Below, piece after piece: positions 7,219-15,092 of a stretch of DNA of 33,302 nucleotides. The notes below the pieces were generated by a model. It was not told the DNA's origin. It ran no database searches and saw nothing but the letters and a program-made list of their open reading frames with translations. Each line of letters opens with the position of its first letter. Positions within the stretch are counted from its first letter, which is position 1. Position numbers and translations under genes: made by a program. The stretch is from an uncultured Clostridia bacterium (lineage in GTDB: Bacteria > Bacillota > Clostridia > TANB77 > CAG-508), in assembly GCA_944386145.1 (NCBI GenBank), contig CALWZZ010000005.1:1-33302 (forward strand). Direction: 5' to 3'.

Positions 7219-10200
7219 TTATTTGTTTTTTCTTGGTCTGCCTGGTTTTCTTTTTCCTGTTTGACTAGGTGTTGCTTGTTTTCCTGCTTTTTTAGAATTT
7301 CCTTGATTTTGCCTTCCTGAATTATCAATATTATCTATTGATTGTCGTCCTATCTTTCTTATTTCTCTCCTTTTTTCTACTGATGATTCTTGTTGCTTTT
7401 GTCTAACTTGTGTATATTTAATTGATGTATCTTGTTGCTTTTGTTTAGCTGTTGTATTGTTTCTATCTTGTGATTCCTTCCTTATTATTTTAATTGGTGT
7501 TTCTTGTTGCTTTTGTGATGATTCTTGTTGTATTTGTCTAGCTGGTGTACTGCTTCCACTTCCTGATCCACCGCTTATTGATCTATCTATTTGTTGTGTC
7601 GAACTTGTTTGACTTCTTCTTGAATTTCCACTTGGTACAGGTGTTGGAGAATTTCCTCCTGAACCTCTTGGTACAGGTGTTGGAGAATTTCCTCCTGAAC
7701 CTCTTGGTCGAGGTGTCGGCGTACCTCCTCCTTGACCTTCTGGTGGATTATTTGTTTGTGTATTATTTGTTTGTGGATTATTTATTGGTGTTTGTTGTGG
7801 TTGTCCAATTCTTGTTCTACCCTCACGTCTACGTAACTCATATGTCTTATCTGCACCTAACATTTGTGACGTCATTTGCATAACTTTTAGTTGGTCATTT
7901 GGATTTGATACCATTGTTTGTACTCTTTCTTCCATGCTTCTCATCTTATCTTCATCTTCTATATCATTTTTCGTGTAATTTTGTTTCTTAATAAATGCTG
8001 CTGCATCCACATATTGTTGATGGCTACCACTTGATAATGAGCCCGTATTCTTAAATTCTGTTTTCATTGCATCTTCCGCTAATTTATCATCTACTCCTGC
8101 TTCCATTAAATCTGCTTTTGCATTGATTACGTCTTCTACACTACCATTATAATTATTTTCTGCTATCCATTCTTCTGCTTTATTTCTCTCTATTTTGCTC
8201 CTTAACATCCTACTTCTTGCTTGTTGATTTTGCCTATCCATCCTTTGTTGTCTTGCATATGAAGCTCCATAAACATTTGCATTCCATTTATCTTGCATGC
8301 TATCCAATCTATCATTCATTCTGTTAAATCTTTCTGGTGCACTTATTACTGCATTTGCTGCTTTACCTGCTAAATTATTAACATTTTTTCCCATTAAGTT
8401 TCCTGCCACTGCACCAGCTGCTGTATATGTAAATGCTTTTGAAAAATCTCCTGTTGTGGCTGCTGCTGATAATCCTACTATTCCTCCTCCTATTGTTCCT
8501 ACTGTTCGTACAAGGCCTCTTCCCGCAAATGCTGCACCTTTTCCTAATGTTTTGGCACCTGCTATTCCTATCATTTTAGCTGCTGCTTTTTTATTCATTG
8601 GTGGACGACGTCTATTTATATCGTTGTCACTGTATTCTGGTGGATTTGCTCCATTATCTCGACTTCCTGCACTATCTGGATTTGAATTTGGATTATTATT
8701 TAATCCTGGAACATAATATGCATCTTCCCCTTCATTTAATTCATCTACATTATTTCTTCCCATCATTTGTGCAATTTCATCATCATTATATCCTGATTCT
8801 CTTAATATATTTCCATATTCTTCATTAGAATATTGTCTTCCTTCATCGTCTGCATATGCCTCTCTTGCCATTTGATCTCTTTCTGCTGGATCAAATTCAT
8901 CCGTGCCATATTTTTCATCATATGCATCTAACATTGCTTGTTGATTATTCCTTGTATTCTCTCCATTCTCTCCATTATCACTACCATTATTAAATGCATT
9001 TAACATTGCTTGTTGATTACCTCTTGTATTTTCTCCATTGTCTCCATTATCACTACCATTATTAAATGAATTTAATTTATCAGAATCATCTCTTTTTGCA
9101 AATTTGATTCTTCCATTATCTCCATCATCTTCATCACTACTACTTCCACCACTATTTCTTCTTTTTGTTTTTGAATTTCCACCACTTCCTAATTTAGATA
9201 ATGAATTCATAGCTTGCATTGTAAGGGCTCCACCCGCAAATGAACCAAAGTCTCCTTCTGTTTGAGATTGATCCAATCTGAACATTTTCTTGATAAATTT
9301 CTCTGCTGGTATTAAGAAGAACATTGCAACAATTGCATAGATTGGGTTATTGGTTGCCAAATCGATTGCAGATGATACAAATACAAAGTATAAAATTAAA
9401 TGTACTGGTTGTATAATGGCATTCATGATATATTCTTTAAACCATAAATTAAATGCCTGTGCATGTCCATCTCCTGCTTTATCAATTGGATATGTAAGTG
9501 CTACTAATGGTGCTATCATTGTAAAAAATGCCATCCATAAAAACCTTTTATAGTATAAAAAGGTAAACATACATGTATAAATAACTAATGCCAAATAAAC
9601 AATCGTATAAGCTGTTGCATCTTGCCATTGATCTGCTTGTGCTCTAAATCTTGCTAGTCCAATTAAATTGGTTCTAAATCTAAAACTTGCGTTTGCATTT
9701 TTACTTTCGTCACTATGTGTTGCTTCTACAACAATGCCAGCATTAATTTCAGTTGAAAATAATGCATTAACATTGTCCACTAACATCAAAATACCTGACA
9801 TAATAAAATGTATAACAAAAACCAAACATAATGCCATAAACCAATCTCGAAGAGATTCTTTGTATTTTGCTTTATCTGCTGCGGTAGAACTAATTAAAAT
9901 TCGAATTCCCAAATATACTAATACAGACAATAGTCCTACAATCGCAATATTTCTAAAAGATCGATACCAAGAAGCAATTGTATATTGTAAATTTCCTGCT
10001 GCTGATTCTGATGCTTCCATTGCAGTTTCATCACCTGAAATGACTGATGTATAATTATTAGGACTTAAAAAATTTACGTCCAAAGCCGCTATATTGTTTG
10101 CAAAAATATTTTCTGGTGAATATAACATGTTGGGAACTTTATAAGTAGATGCATCTAATAAAAATGTCTTGTCATCCATATAATCATCAGGTATAACTAC

Positions 10201-10527
10201 CAAACGTTCCAGTTCTTCATTTGAAAGATCCCAAACACCATTTGTTAGCCATGACCCTGAATCTTTCTCTAGGTTGACATCATCTTGATCTAACATTGCA
10301 GAAAAGAATTCATCAGAGCCTAGCATAAATTTATTTAAGGCTCCCATGACAACATCTCCTAAAGCTGCAAACAATTGTACAACCTCTTTTAATAATCCTC
10401 CTGCAATACCATTTCCATCATCATCAGCATATACATTTTTAGGTATTATACAAGTAAAAAGTATCACGACAATTACTAAGGCTATTACTATCTTTTGTAT
10501 GATCTTGAATTTTGTATAATTCTTCAT
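7219..10527 (-). CDS. VirB6/TrbL-like polytopic membrane protein with long hydrophilic tail
   Basis: Start ATG 10527 has TAGGAGGA upstream. The 1,102-residue product begins with a signal-like hydrophobic stretch (12-30). Membrane segments follow at about 190-212, 226-250, 306-345 (two), 368-390 and 395-410, which is the layout of VirB6/TrbL inner-membrane channel proteins. Residues 207-245 contain GIRILISSTAADKAKYKESL, which resembles the signature of the three pilin-like proteins nearby. The remaining 680 residues are hydrophilic and low in complexity: a 24-residue Asn/Gly repeat near 480-540, a Gly/Ala-rich stretch near 655-720 that may be weakly hydrophobic, a charged helical region, a Pro-Thr-Pro repeat, and Gln/Lys-rich blocks to a basic end (KRKPGRPRKNK). 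VirB6 homologues of Gram-positive systems often carry such tails. The product is the probable membrane pore component. Confidence 0.75.
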   Translation of the reverse strand: MKNYTKFKIIQKIVIALVIVVILFTCIIPKNVYADDDGNGIAGGLLKEVVQLFAALGDVVMGALNKFMLGSDEFFSAMLDQDDVNLEKDSGSWLTNGVWDLSNEELERLVVIPDDYMDDKTFLLDASTYKVPNMLYSPENIFANNIAALDVNFLSPNNYTSVISGDETAMEASESAAGNLQYTIASWYRSFRNIAIVGLLSVLVYLGIRILISSTAADKAKYKESLRDWFMALCLVFVIHFIMSGILMLVDNVNALFSTEINAGIVVEATHSDESKNANASFRFRTNLIGLARFRAQADQWQDATAYTIVYLALVIYTCMFTFLYYKRFLWMAFFTMIAPLVALTYPIDKAGDGHAQAFNLWFKEYIMNAIIQPVHLILYFVFVSSAIDLATNNPIYAIVAMFFLIPAEKFIKKMFRLDQSQTEGDFGSFAGGALTMQAMNSLSKLGSGGNSKTKRRNSGGSSSDEDDGDNGRIKFAKRDDSDKLNSFNNGSDNGDNGENTRGNQQAMLNAFNNGSDNGENGENTRNNQQAMLDAYDEKYGTDEFDPAERDQMAREAYADDEGRQYSNEEYGNILRESGYNDDEIAQMMGRNNVDELNEGEDAYYVPGLNNNPNSNPDSAGSRDNGANPPEYSDNDINRRRPPMNKKAAAKMIGIAGAKTLGKGAAFAGRGLVRTVGTIGGGIVGLSAAATTGDFSKAFTYTAAGAVAGNLMGKNVNNLAGKAANAVISAPERFNRMNDRLDSMQDKWNANVYGASYARQQRMDRQNQQARSRMLRSKIERNKAEEWIAENNYNGSVEDVINAKADLMEAGVDDKLAEDAMKTEFKNTGSLSSGSHQQYVDAAAFIKKQNYTKNDIEDEDKMRSMEERVQTMVSNPNDQLKVMQMTSQMLGADKTYELRRREGRTRIGQPQQTPINNPQTNNTQTNNPPEGQGGGTPTPRPRGSGGNSPTPVPRGSGGNSPTPVPSGNSRRSQTSSTQQIDRSISGGSGSGSSTPARQIQQESSQKQQETPIKIIRKESQDRNNTTAKQKQQDTSIKYTQVRQKQQESSVEKRREIRKIGRQSIDNIDNSGRQNQGNSKKAGKQATPSQTGKRKPGRPRKNK
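7631..7735 (-). repeat. 36-nt tandem repeat inside the VirB6-like gene
   Basis: Units begin at 7631, 7667 and 7703. The first two are nearly identical and the third diverges. They encode a 12-residue Pro-Thr-Pro/Gly-Ser-Gly linker repeat. The length is a multiple of three, so copy-number change would keep the frame. Confidence 0.8.
8928..9071 (-). repeat. 72-nt tandem repeat inside the VirB6-like gene
   Basis: Two close copies of a 72-nt unit encode a 24-residue block containing FNNGSDNG and NQQAML. The copies differ at a few positions. The block forms part of the disordered cytoplasmic or extracytoplasmic tail. Confidence 0.75.
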
Positions 10528-10545
10528 TTTTTCCTCCTATTTTAG

Positions 10546-12510
10546 TTAGCCTGTCCTTTTTCTCATCTTTGCTAATTTATTTAAGTTGGTCTCCACAAAT
10601 TCAAATTCTTTAGCAGTTGGTGTAATTTGCAAAATGGCTGTATCTCCACCTACCTTCAAAAGACCTTCTCCTTTTAAACATGTGATTAAGAAGTTTGCTT
10701 CTCCATCACTTAATTTGAATACTTGTTTTAGTTGCTCAATTTCAGATTTATCTTGTGCTAAGAATAATTTTGTATCTGATGATGTTAACACTGCTTGTGC
10801 TTCTGGTTTTTCGTAAAAGTCTTGAAATCTTTGAGATATAATAGCTAATGATACATTTCTTTTTCTAGCACGTCTTGCCATTGTATTTAAAAAGTCTACG
10901 GCTTCTGGATATGGCAATAACATCCAGGCCTCATCTACTAAAACCCTCTTTTGTCTTGCTCTTTTTCTATCTTCACTATTTTTCTTAACATATTTCTCCC
11001 ATATCCATGAAAGTAATATTTGTTGTGCAAGTGGTCTTGCAAACCTTTCCTCTAGTTGAGATATATCTAAGTTAATAAATGGCGCTCCATCTAGCAATTC
11101 AAATGTAGATTGTCCATCAAAATAGGCCATCTGACCATTATATTCCCTAATATATTGTCTCATAACTTTTAATAGATAACTGTAATGGTATTGATAATCC
11201 ACATTTTTATTTTCTTGTGCCTTTTTCTCTATTCTTTTATACCAACTACCAATTGTTGGCATTTCTTTTTTATCTTTATATAATTTATCGCCTTTTTGGA
11301 AACTTTCTCCAGATTTATAAAGGCTCATTGGATTATTGGTAATTCCTAAGCTGGCATATTCTTCTGACACAGCTTCTGCAATAACTTGTTTTGTTACCTC
11401 ATTTACTTCTTGACTTCTTGTACTACCTCTTGCCATTGTTAATAATGCTTGTGTAACGTCTTCTACTTTATTCTCTACATTTAATACTGTTCTTTCTCTA
11501 CCAGTAATTTCATCTTTTACATTTTCTGGTTCAATATCAAATAAATTAATAACCGTTTTTGAACTTGGGCTTAGTACAACATTAATTCCCCCTAAGCTTT
11601 CTGCTACGACTTGATATTCCCCTTCTGCATCTAGTGCTAAACTTTCAATTCCCATTAATACAGATGATCTTGATATCAATGTTTTCATTGTTACAGATTT
11701 TCCGGCACCAGATTTTGCAAATATAACCATATTATAATTGGTTAAAGATGGATGGAAATTATCAAATAAAATTGGTGTTCCGGTTTGTTTATTAAATCCT
11801 AATGGTACACCTGTAGAATGTCCTACTTCTGATGTTGTGAATGGAAATACGGTTCCCATTGATCTGCTATCGAAAGAATGTACTTTTTTAACTTTATCAT
11901 CCATTAGTGGTAAATTTGATTTGAAAGCTTTTTCTTGGATTGCCCATGCACTTTTAATACCTACTAATGATTTTGAAACTTCTGTTGCAAGCATTTTTGT
12001 TAATCTATCTAAGTCTTCTAGACTGTATGCAAACAAGGTAGAAATAATAGACGCTTCATACATTTTGTTATACCCTGCTGCAATTTCATCTCTTAATTGT
12101 TCTGCTTCAAATCTTTTTTGGCTTAATGTACTTTCCCTATTAATATTTCCTCTATCTGCGGCAACAAGCCTTTCTGTCTCTAACTCATTTATTACTTTAT
12201 TTAACTCATTTTGTGATCTTGATTCTGGAACTGGTGTAATATATATAGAGGTATTAACATCTCCGAAAAAGTACAAATCCCTAAACAACTCTGGGAAACT
12301 ACACATACGTGGTAATGTTGAAACAAAAAAGCTTCTTGCATATCTTGTTACATTTGATATAATTTCCAGATGATCAATTTTAGAAGCATCTATACCTGAT
12401 GGAGCTATAATCTCTTTAATCGTACGCTTTTTTAAAATTCCAGGTTCTTCACTATTCATTAACTGCCTTTGCATTTCTTGTTCTTGTAGCTTTCTTTTGG
12501 ACTTTCTCAT
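10546..12510 (-). CDS. virB4: VirB4/TraC-class type IV secretion ATPase
   Basis: I place the start at ATG 12510, which has AAGGAGGAG at a 6-nt spacing; the frame extends 25 codons further upstream but without a better site. The product is 654 residues. Walker A is AKSGAGKS at 265-272 and Walker B is KRVLVDEAW at 521-529, followed by the RRARKRNVSLAIISQ segment typical of VirB4/TraG-fold ATPases. The N-terminal 250 residues correspond to the part of VirB4 that docks on the membrane complex. It powers assembly and transport of the type IV secretion channel at the cytoplasmic face. The gene overlaps the preceding 412-codon gene by 59 nt, implying translational coupling. That neighbour resembles a further N-terminal VirB4 segment, so the VirB4 function seems split over two genes. 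Family assignment is very secure. Confidence 0.92.
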   Translation of the reverse strand: MRKSKRKLQEQEMQRQLMNSEEPGILKKRTIKEIIAPSGIDASKIDHLEIISNVTRYARSFFVSTLPRMCSFPELFRDLYFFGDVNTSIYITPVPESRSQNELNKVINELETERLVAADRGNINRESTLSQKRFEAEQLRDEIAAGYNKMYEASIISTLFAYSLEDLDRLTKMLATEVSKSLVGIKSAWAIQEKAFKSNLPLMDDKVKKVHSFDSRSMGTVFPFTTSEVGHSTGVPLGFNKQTGTPILFDNFHPSLTNYNMVIFAKSGAGKSVTMKTLISRSSVLMGIESLALDAEGEYQVVAESLGGINVVLSPSSKTVINLFDIEPENVKDEITGRERTVLNVENKVEDVTQALLTMARGSTRSQEVNEVTKQVIAEAVSEEYASLGITNNPMSLYKSGESFQKGDKLYKDKKEMPTIGSWYKRIEKKAQENKNVDYQYHYSYLLKVMRQYIREYNGQMAYFDGQSTFELLDGAPFINLDISQLEERFARPLAQQILLSWIWEKYVKKNSEDRKRARQKRVLVDEAWMLLPYPEAVDFLNTMARRARKRNVSLAIISQRFQDFYEKPEAQAVLTSSDTKLFLAQDKSEIEQLKQVFKLSDGEANFLITCLKGEGLLKVGGDTAILQITPTAKEFEFVETNLNKLAKMRKRTG

Positions 12511-13690
12511 TTGCGTCTCCTCCTTCATCACTTTCAATTTCTTTAATTGCTTCTTCAGCCACATCTTGTCCAACATGAGATTCATTTTCTTTTATAACCA
12601 GTGCTGCCATTCTTCTGATTAATTCATCTAAATTATCTTCTTTTTCCTTAGCAATTTGTTCTGGTTTTGATCTCACCTTTTCAATGGTTTCATTTGCTAA
12701 ATCAATTGCTCTATCACGAATTAAGTCATCTAACACTTTTATTTTCTTTTCATATACATCTTCTGATGTTGAATATAATTCTTCATATCCAGCCATCATA
12801 GCTTTATCAATACCAAATATTTCTGAATCGTCTCTGTTATATGCCACATATAATAATTCTACTAATTCTTTTGAAGATAATATCTTTCCGCTTACGGAAC
12901 ATGAAGATAAGGTCCTAATAATTGCTTGTGCATTTGTATATAATTCAGAAAAAGCAATATTTCTAATTTCATCTTTGTCATATTTTTCTGAACTTTCTTC
13001 AACAAAATATGGAATAATGATAAAATACTTTTTATTTAAAATATTTTTATTCAAACTCATTTTTTCTGTATTGCTTACAATATCTCTTCCATATTCTAAA
13101 AGATTTCTTTGTTTTGTTAGTTCAAACCAATATTCATCTAAATCTTCTTGTGTATATGCGTCTGAATCTCTCATTTGGTTATAGCGAAATGCCATTTGGT
13201 TATATTTATCTTCTATATCTTTTACTTTTGATTTGTATGTAGCAATACTTCCCTCCAGATTGACGGTTCTTGTTTGAATATAAATTTGTATAGGATGTCT
13301 TAAGGTATTTAAGAATTGTTGAAATCCTTCTTCTACACCTACTTTTTCAACTTTTGACATTAAGTCATAGTTAATTCCTTGACATTCTACAACCATTAAA
13401 TATCTTTTTCCATTTTTTTGAACAATCATATTATCTTCTATTTTATCAAATTCCATAAAGTCATAAATCGATTGTTTATTATATTGCTTATATTCTCCTG
13501 TTGTCTTATTTTTATCATCATTTTTGTTATTTGCTGGTGTATTACTTTTTTTATTTGTTTCTCTCTTCTGGCTACTATCTCTAAATTTTAAAACAACCAA
13601 TATGACTACTAAAATAATAAAAATTGTAAAAGCTACGCCTAATGCAATTGATAGTATTCCTGATAATGCATTTGTATCCATATTATCCAT
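12452..13690 (-). CDS. Membrane-anchored VirB4/TraC N-terminal-like protein
   Basis: Start ATG 13690 is preceded by GAGGGGG. The protein has 412 residues, with one membrane helix at about 10-35 and a charged linker to about 70. The domain at about 70-320 (MEFDKIEDNMIVQKNGKRY, then FQQFLNTLRHPIQIYIQTR) resembles the N-terminal region of VirB4/TraC-type ATPases, where a conserved strand pattern precedes the motor. No Walker motif is present. The tail is acidic, then basic (KKATRTRNAKAVNE). Its gene overlaps prgI by 8 nt and virB4 by 59 nt, so the three are likely translated together. I infer that it anchors or nucleates the separate VirB4 motor at the membrane. The resemblance is by eye and should be tested by profile search. 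Confidence 0.65.
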   Translation of the reverse strand: MDNMDTNALSGILSIALGVAFTIFIILVVILVVLKFRDSSQKRETNKKSNTPANNKNDDKNKTTGEYKQYNKQSIYDFMEFDKIEDNMIVQKNGKRYLMVVECQGINYDLMSKVEKVGVEEGFQQFLNTLRHPIQIYIQTRTVNLEGSIATYKSKVKDIEDKYNQMAFRYNQMRDSDAYTQEDLDEYWFELTKQRNLLEYGRDIVSNTEKMSLNKNILNKKYFIIIPYFVEESSEKYDKDEIRNIAFSELYTNAQAIIRTLSSCSVSGKILSSKELVELLYVAYNRDDSEIFGIDKAMMAGYEELYSTSEDVYEKKIKVLDDLIRDRAIDLANETIEKVRSKPEQIAKEKEDNLDELIRRMAALVIKENESHVGQDVAEEAIKEIESDEGGDANEKVQKKATRTRNAKAVNE

Positions 13691-14048
13691 CTTTTGTTTC
13701 CCCCTCTACATTCTTTTTTTCATCTTGATAAATGTATATTTTATTTTTTTGCATTTTAAATTCAATATATCGTTTAATAACCTCATCTATGTTCTCTCCG
13801 CCAGTTTTCTTTGTAATTTCAAATGCTGTTGTCTCTGGCACTTTAAAGGTTCCTATCAAAAAGCCAATTAGTCCAAAAGCACCTACAAATATAATTCCAA
13901 CAAAGTTCATTCCAATCATGCTAAAAATCAAATAAAAGATAATTCCTATAGCAGCTCCCGCCATAGTAAATAACAAAGCTTTTACTGAAAATATAAATAG
14001 TATTCTTCCTTCTCCCTTTACATTTCTTGGTAGATTATATGGTCCCAT
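13683..14048 (-). CDS. prgI: PrgI-family type IV secretion membrane protein
   Basis: The 121-residue product has an N-terminal YNLPRNVKGEGRILFIFS segment, two adjacent membrane helices (about 20-42 and 44-66) and a hydrophilic C-terminal tail with FKMQKNKIYIY. This is the build of the PrgI family found next to VirB4 in Gram-positive conjugation and related systems (a VirB3-like role). Start ATG 14048 is preceded by GAAGGGAGA. It is the first gene of the main secretion operon, 39 nt downstream of the -10 element at 14087-14092. Confidence 0.88.
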   Translation of the reverse strand: MGPYNLPRNVKGEGRILFIFSVKALLFTMAGAAIGIIFYLIFSMIGMNFVGIIFVGAFGLIGFLIGTFKVPETTAFEITKKTGGENIDEVIKRYIEFKMQKNKIYIYQDEKKNVEGETKDG

Positions 14049-14086
14049 ATCATTCTCCCTTCTAAAAACACTTTTACTTATATTTT

Positions 14087-14115
14087 ATTATAACAAAAAA
14101 ACGCAAAAATTGTAA
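14087..14115 (-). promoter_or_regulatory. Promoter of the main secretion operon (TTACAA-17-TATAAT)
   Basis: On the minus strand TTACAA (14115-14110) and TATAAT (14092-14087) are separated by 17 nt, directly upstream of prgI. The -35 lies inside an inverted repeat (GCAAAAA 14103-14109, TTTTTGC 14118-14124) that could be an operator. Confidence 0.7.
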
Positions 14116-14180
14116 CGTTTTTGCATAAAAAAGTATAAAATAATATATTTTTAATATAATTGTAATATTTGTGTAACAGA

Positions 14181-14213
14181 AAAACAGAAATTAGATGATC
14201 TAATTTCTGTTTT
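14181..14213 (-). terminator. Terminator behind the single pilin gene
   Basis: A perfect 15-bp stem (14181-14195 with 14199-14213) closes a 3-nt loop 33 nt after the pilin stop codon. The minus-strand transcript ends in a run of T. It isolates the pilin 1 gene from the prgI operon. Confidence 0.75.
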
Positions 14214-14245
14214 CTAATGATAATTTCCTTCTAAATTTCCAATTA

Positions 14246-14602
14246 TTATGACATATTGCTGAAGAATTCGTAAATTACGTTTGCAAATACTGAACCTGCG
14301 AAAATTAATGCTGCACCAACAATATATGGAATCATTGATTTTTTGTATTCTGATTTTTCTTCTGCACTTCCTAACATATATTTAATACCTAGAACAACAA
14401 TAATTGCTACTGCTAAAACAACACCTACAACTCTGAAAATTCCTATAATGTTATTTCCTAATTCTGTTATTTGTGTTGTACCAGTTGGTTCTGATGTACC
14501 TGATATGTCACTTGGTGTTAATGCAAAACAACTTACTGTAATAGATATGATTGCCATTGTTATTAAAATCATACTTACTATTTTTACTACAACCTTATTC
14601 AT
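14246..14602 (-). CDS. VirB2/T4SS-pilin-like membrane protein 1
   Basis: The 118-residue product has an N-terminal signal-type hydrophobic segment (residues 8-28, ending near CFA), a short Ser/Thr/Pro linker and two membrane helices (about 50-72 and 88-108). Between the helices lies GIKYMLGSAEEKSEYK, followed by PYIVGA; this signature recurs in the next two genes upstream. The size and layout fit VirB2/TrbC-type pilins (T4SS_pilin family). Start ATG 14602 has an AAGGAGG site. The gene has its own promoter (14652-14680) and its own terminator (14181-14213), so it can be expressed apart from, and probably above, its neighbours, as expected for a main pilus subunit. Which of the three paralogues is the major pilin is inference. 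Confidence 0.8.
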   Translation of the reverse strand: MNKVVVKIVSMILITMAIISITVSCFALTPSDISGTSEPTGTTQITELGNNIIGIFRVVGVVLAVAIIVVLGIKYMLGSAEEKSEYKKSMIPYIVGAALIFAGSVFANVIYEFFSNMS

Positions 14603-14651
14603 ATTCCTTCCTCCTTTTATCTCTAAAATATTAAATACCTATCTACCTTAC

Positions 14652-14680
14652 ATTATAACATTTAAAAAAACTTTTTTCAA
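14652..14680 (-). promoter_or_regulatory. Promoter of pilin 1 gene (TTGAAA-17-TATAAT)
   Basis: On the minus strand TTGAAA (14680-14675) and TATAAT (14657-14652) are 17 nt apart in the 84-nt gap between pilin 2 and pilin 1. The start codon follows about 50 nt later with a strong ribosome site. Confidence 0.75.
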
Positions 14681-14686
14681 CATTTT

Positions 14687-15082
14687 TTATATATTTTGTG
14701 CAAATTGATATATTAAGTTTGGTAAAGTAGTACCTGTAAATAGCATAAATGCACCTATTATATAGGGTTTTAATGTTTGTTTATAATCTGCTTTTTCTTC
14801 TACACTACCTAACATATATTTTATACCTATTGCTATTAATGCTCCAACAGATACGACTGTTCCTACTGCTTGAATAATTCCTAAAATATTATTGGTTACA
14901 TTTTGTAAAGTTTCTGAATCTGGATTTGTTCCTCTATAATTTTCTAAATCTCCTAATCCAAAATCTTGATTACCTGTACCACCATTTTCTGCACCTTCTC
15001 CCATTACCTTTGCATATGTGAAATTATATGGTATTAACATTAATATAATAACTATGACTGTGATAAAAAAAATTTTTTTCAT
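14687..15082 (-). CDS. VirB2/T4SS-pilin-like membrane protein 2
   Basis: I choose ATG 15082 because GAGGTGAT stands 5 nt before it; GTG 15091 and ATG 15088 are in frame but lie within that site. The 131-residue product has an N-terminal signal segment (to about residue 25, YNFTYA), a Gly/Asn-rich linker and two membrane helices separated by GIKYMLGSVEEKADYK, then KPYIIGA. It is clearly a paralogue of the 118-residue protein. The gene lies 10 nt after the stop of the ectodomain pilin gene and shares its transcript. Its role as an alternative or minor pilus subunit is inferred. Confidence 0.78.
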   Translation of the reverse strand: MKKIFFITVIVIILMLIPYNFTYAKVMGEGAENGGTGNQDFGLGDLENYRGTNPDSETLQNVTNNILGIIQAVGTVVSVGALIAIGIKYMLGSVEEKADYKQTLKPYIIGAFMLFTGTTLPNLIYQFAQNI

Positions 15083-15092
15083 ACCCATCACC

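Noticed and set aside
8297..8716. Plus-strand open frame opposite the VirB6-like gene
   Set aside because: It mirrors Ala/Gly-rich codons of the minus-strand gene, has no ribosome site and no recognisable domain. The other long opposite-strand frames are of the same kind.
11700..11720. VirB4 as a VirD4-type coupling protein
   Set aside because: Size, the VirB4-type N-terminal region and the neighbouring prgI fit VirB4; there are no N-terminal membrane helices as in VirD4/TcpA.
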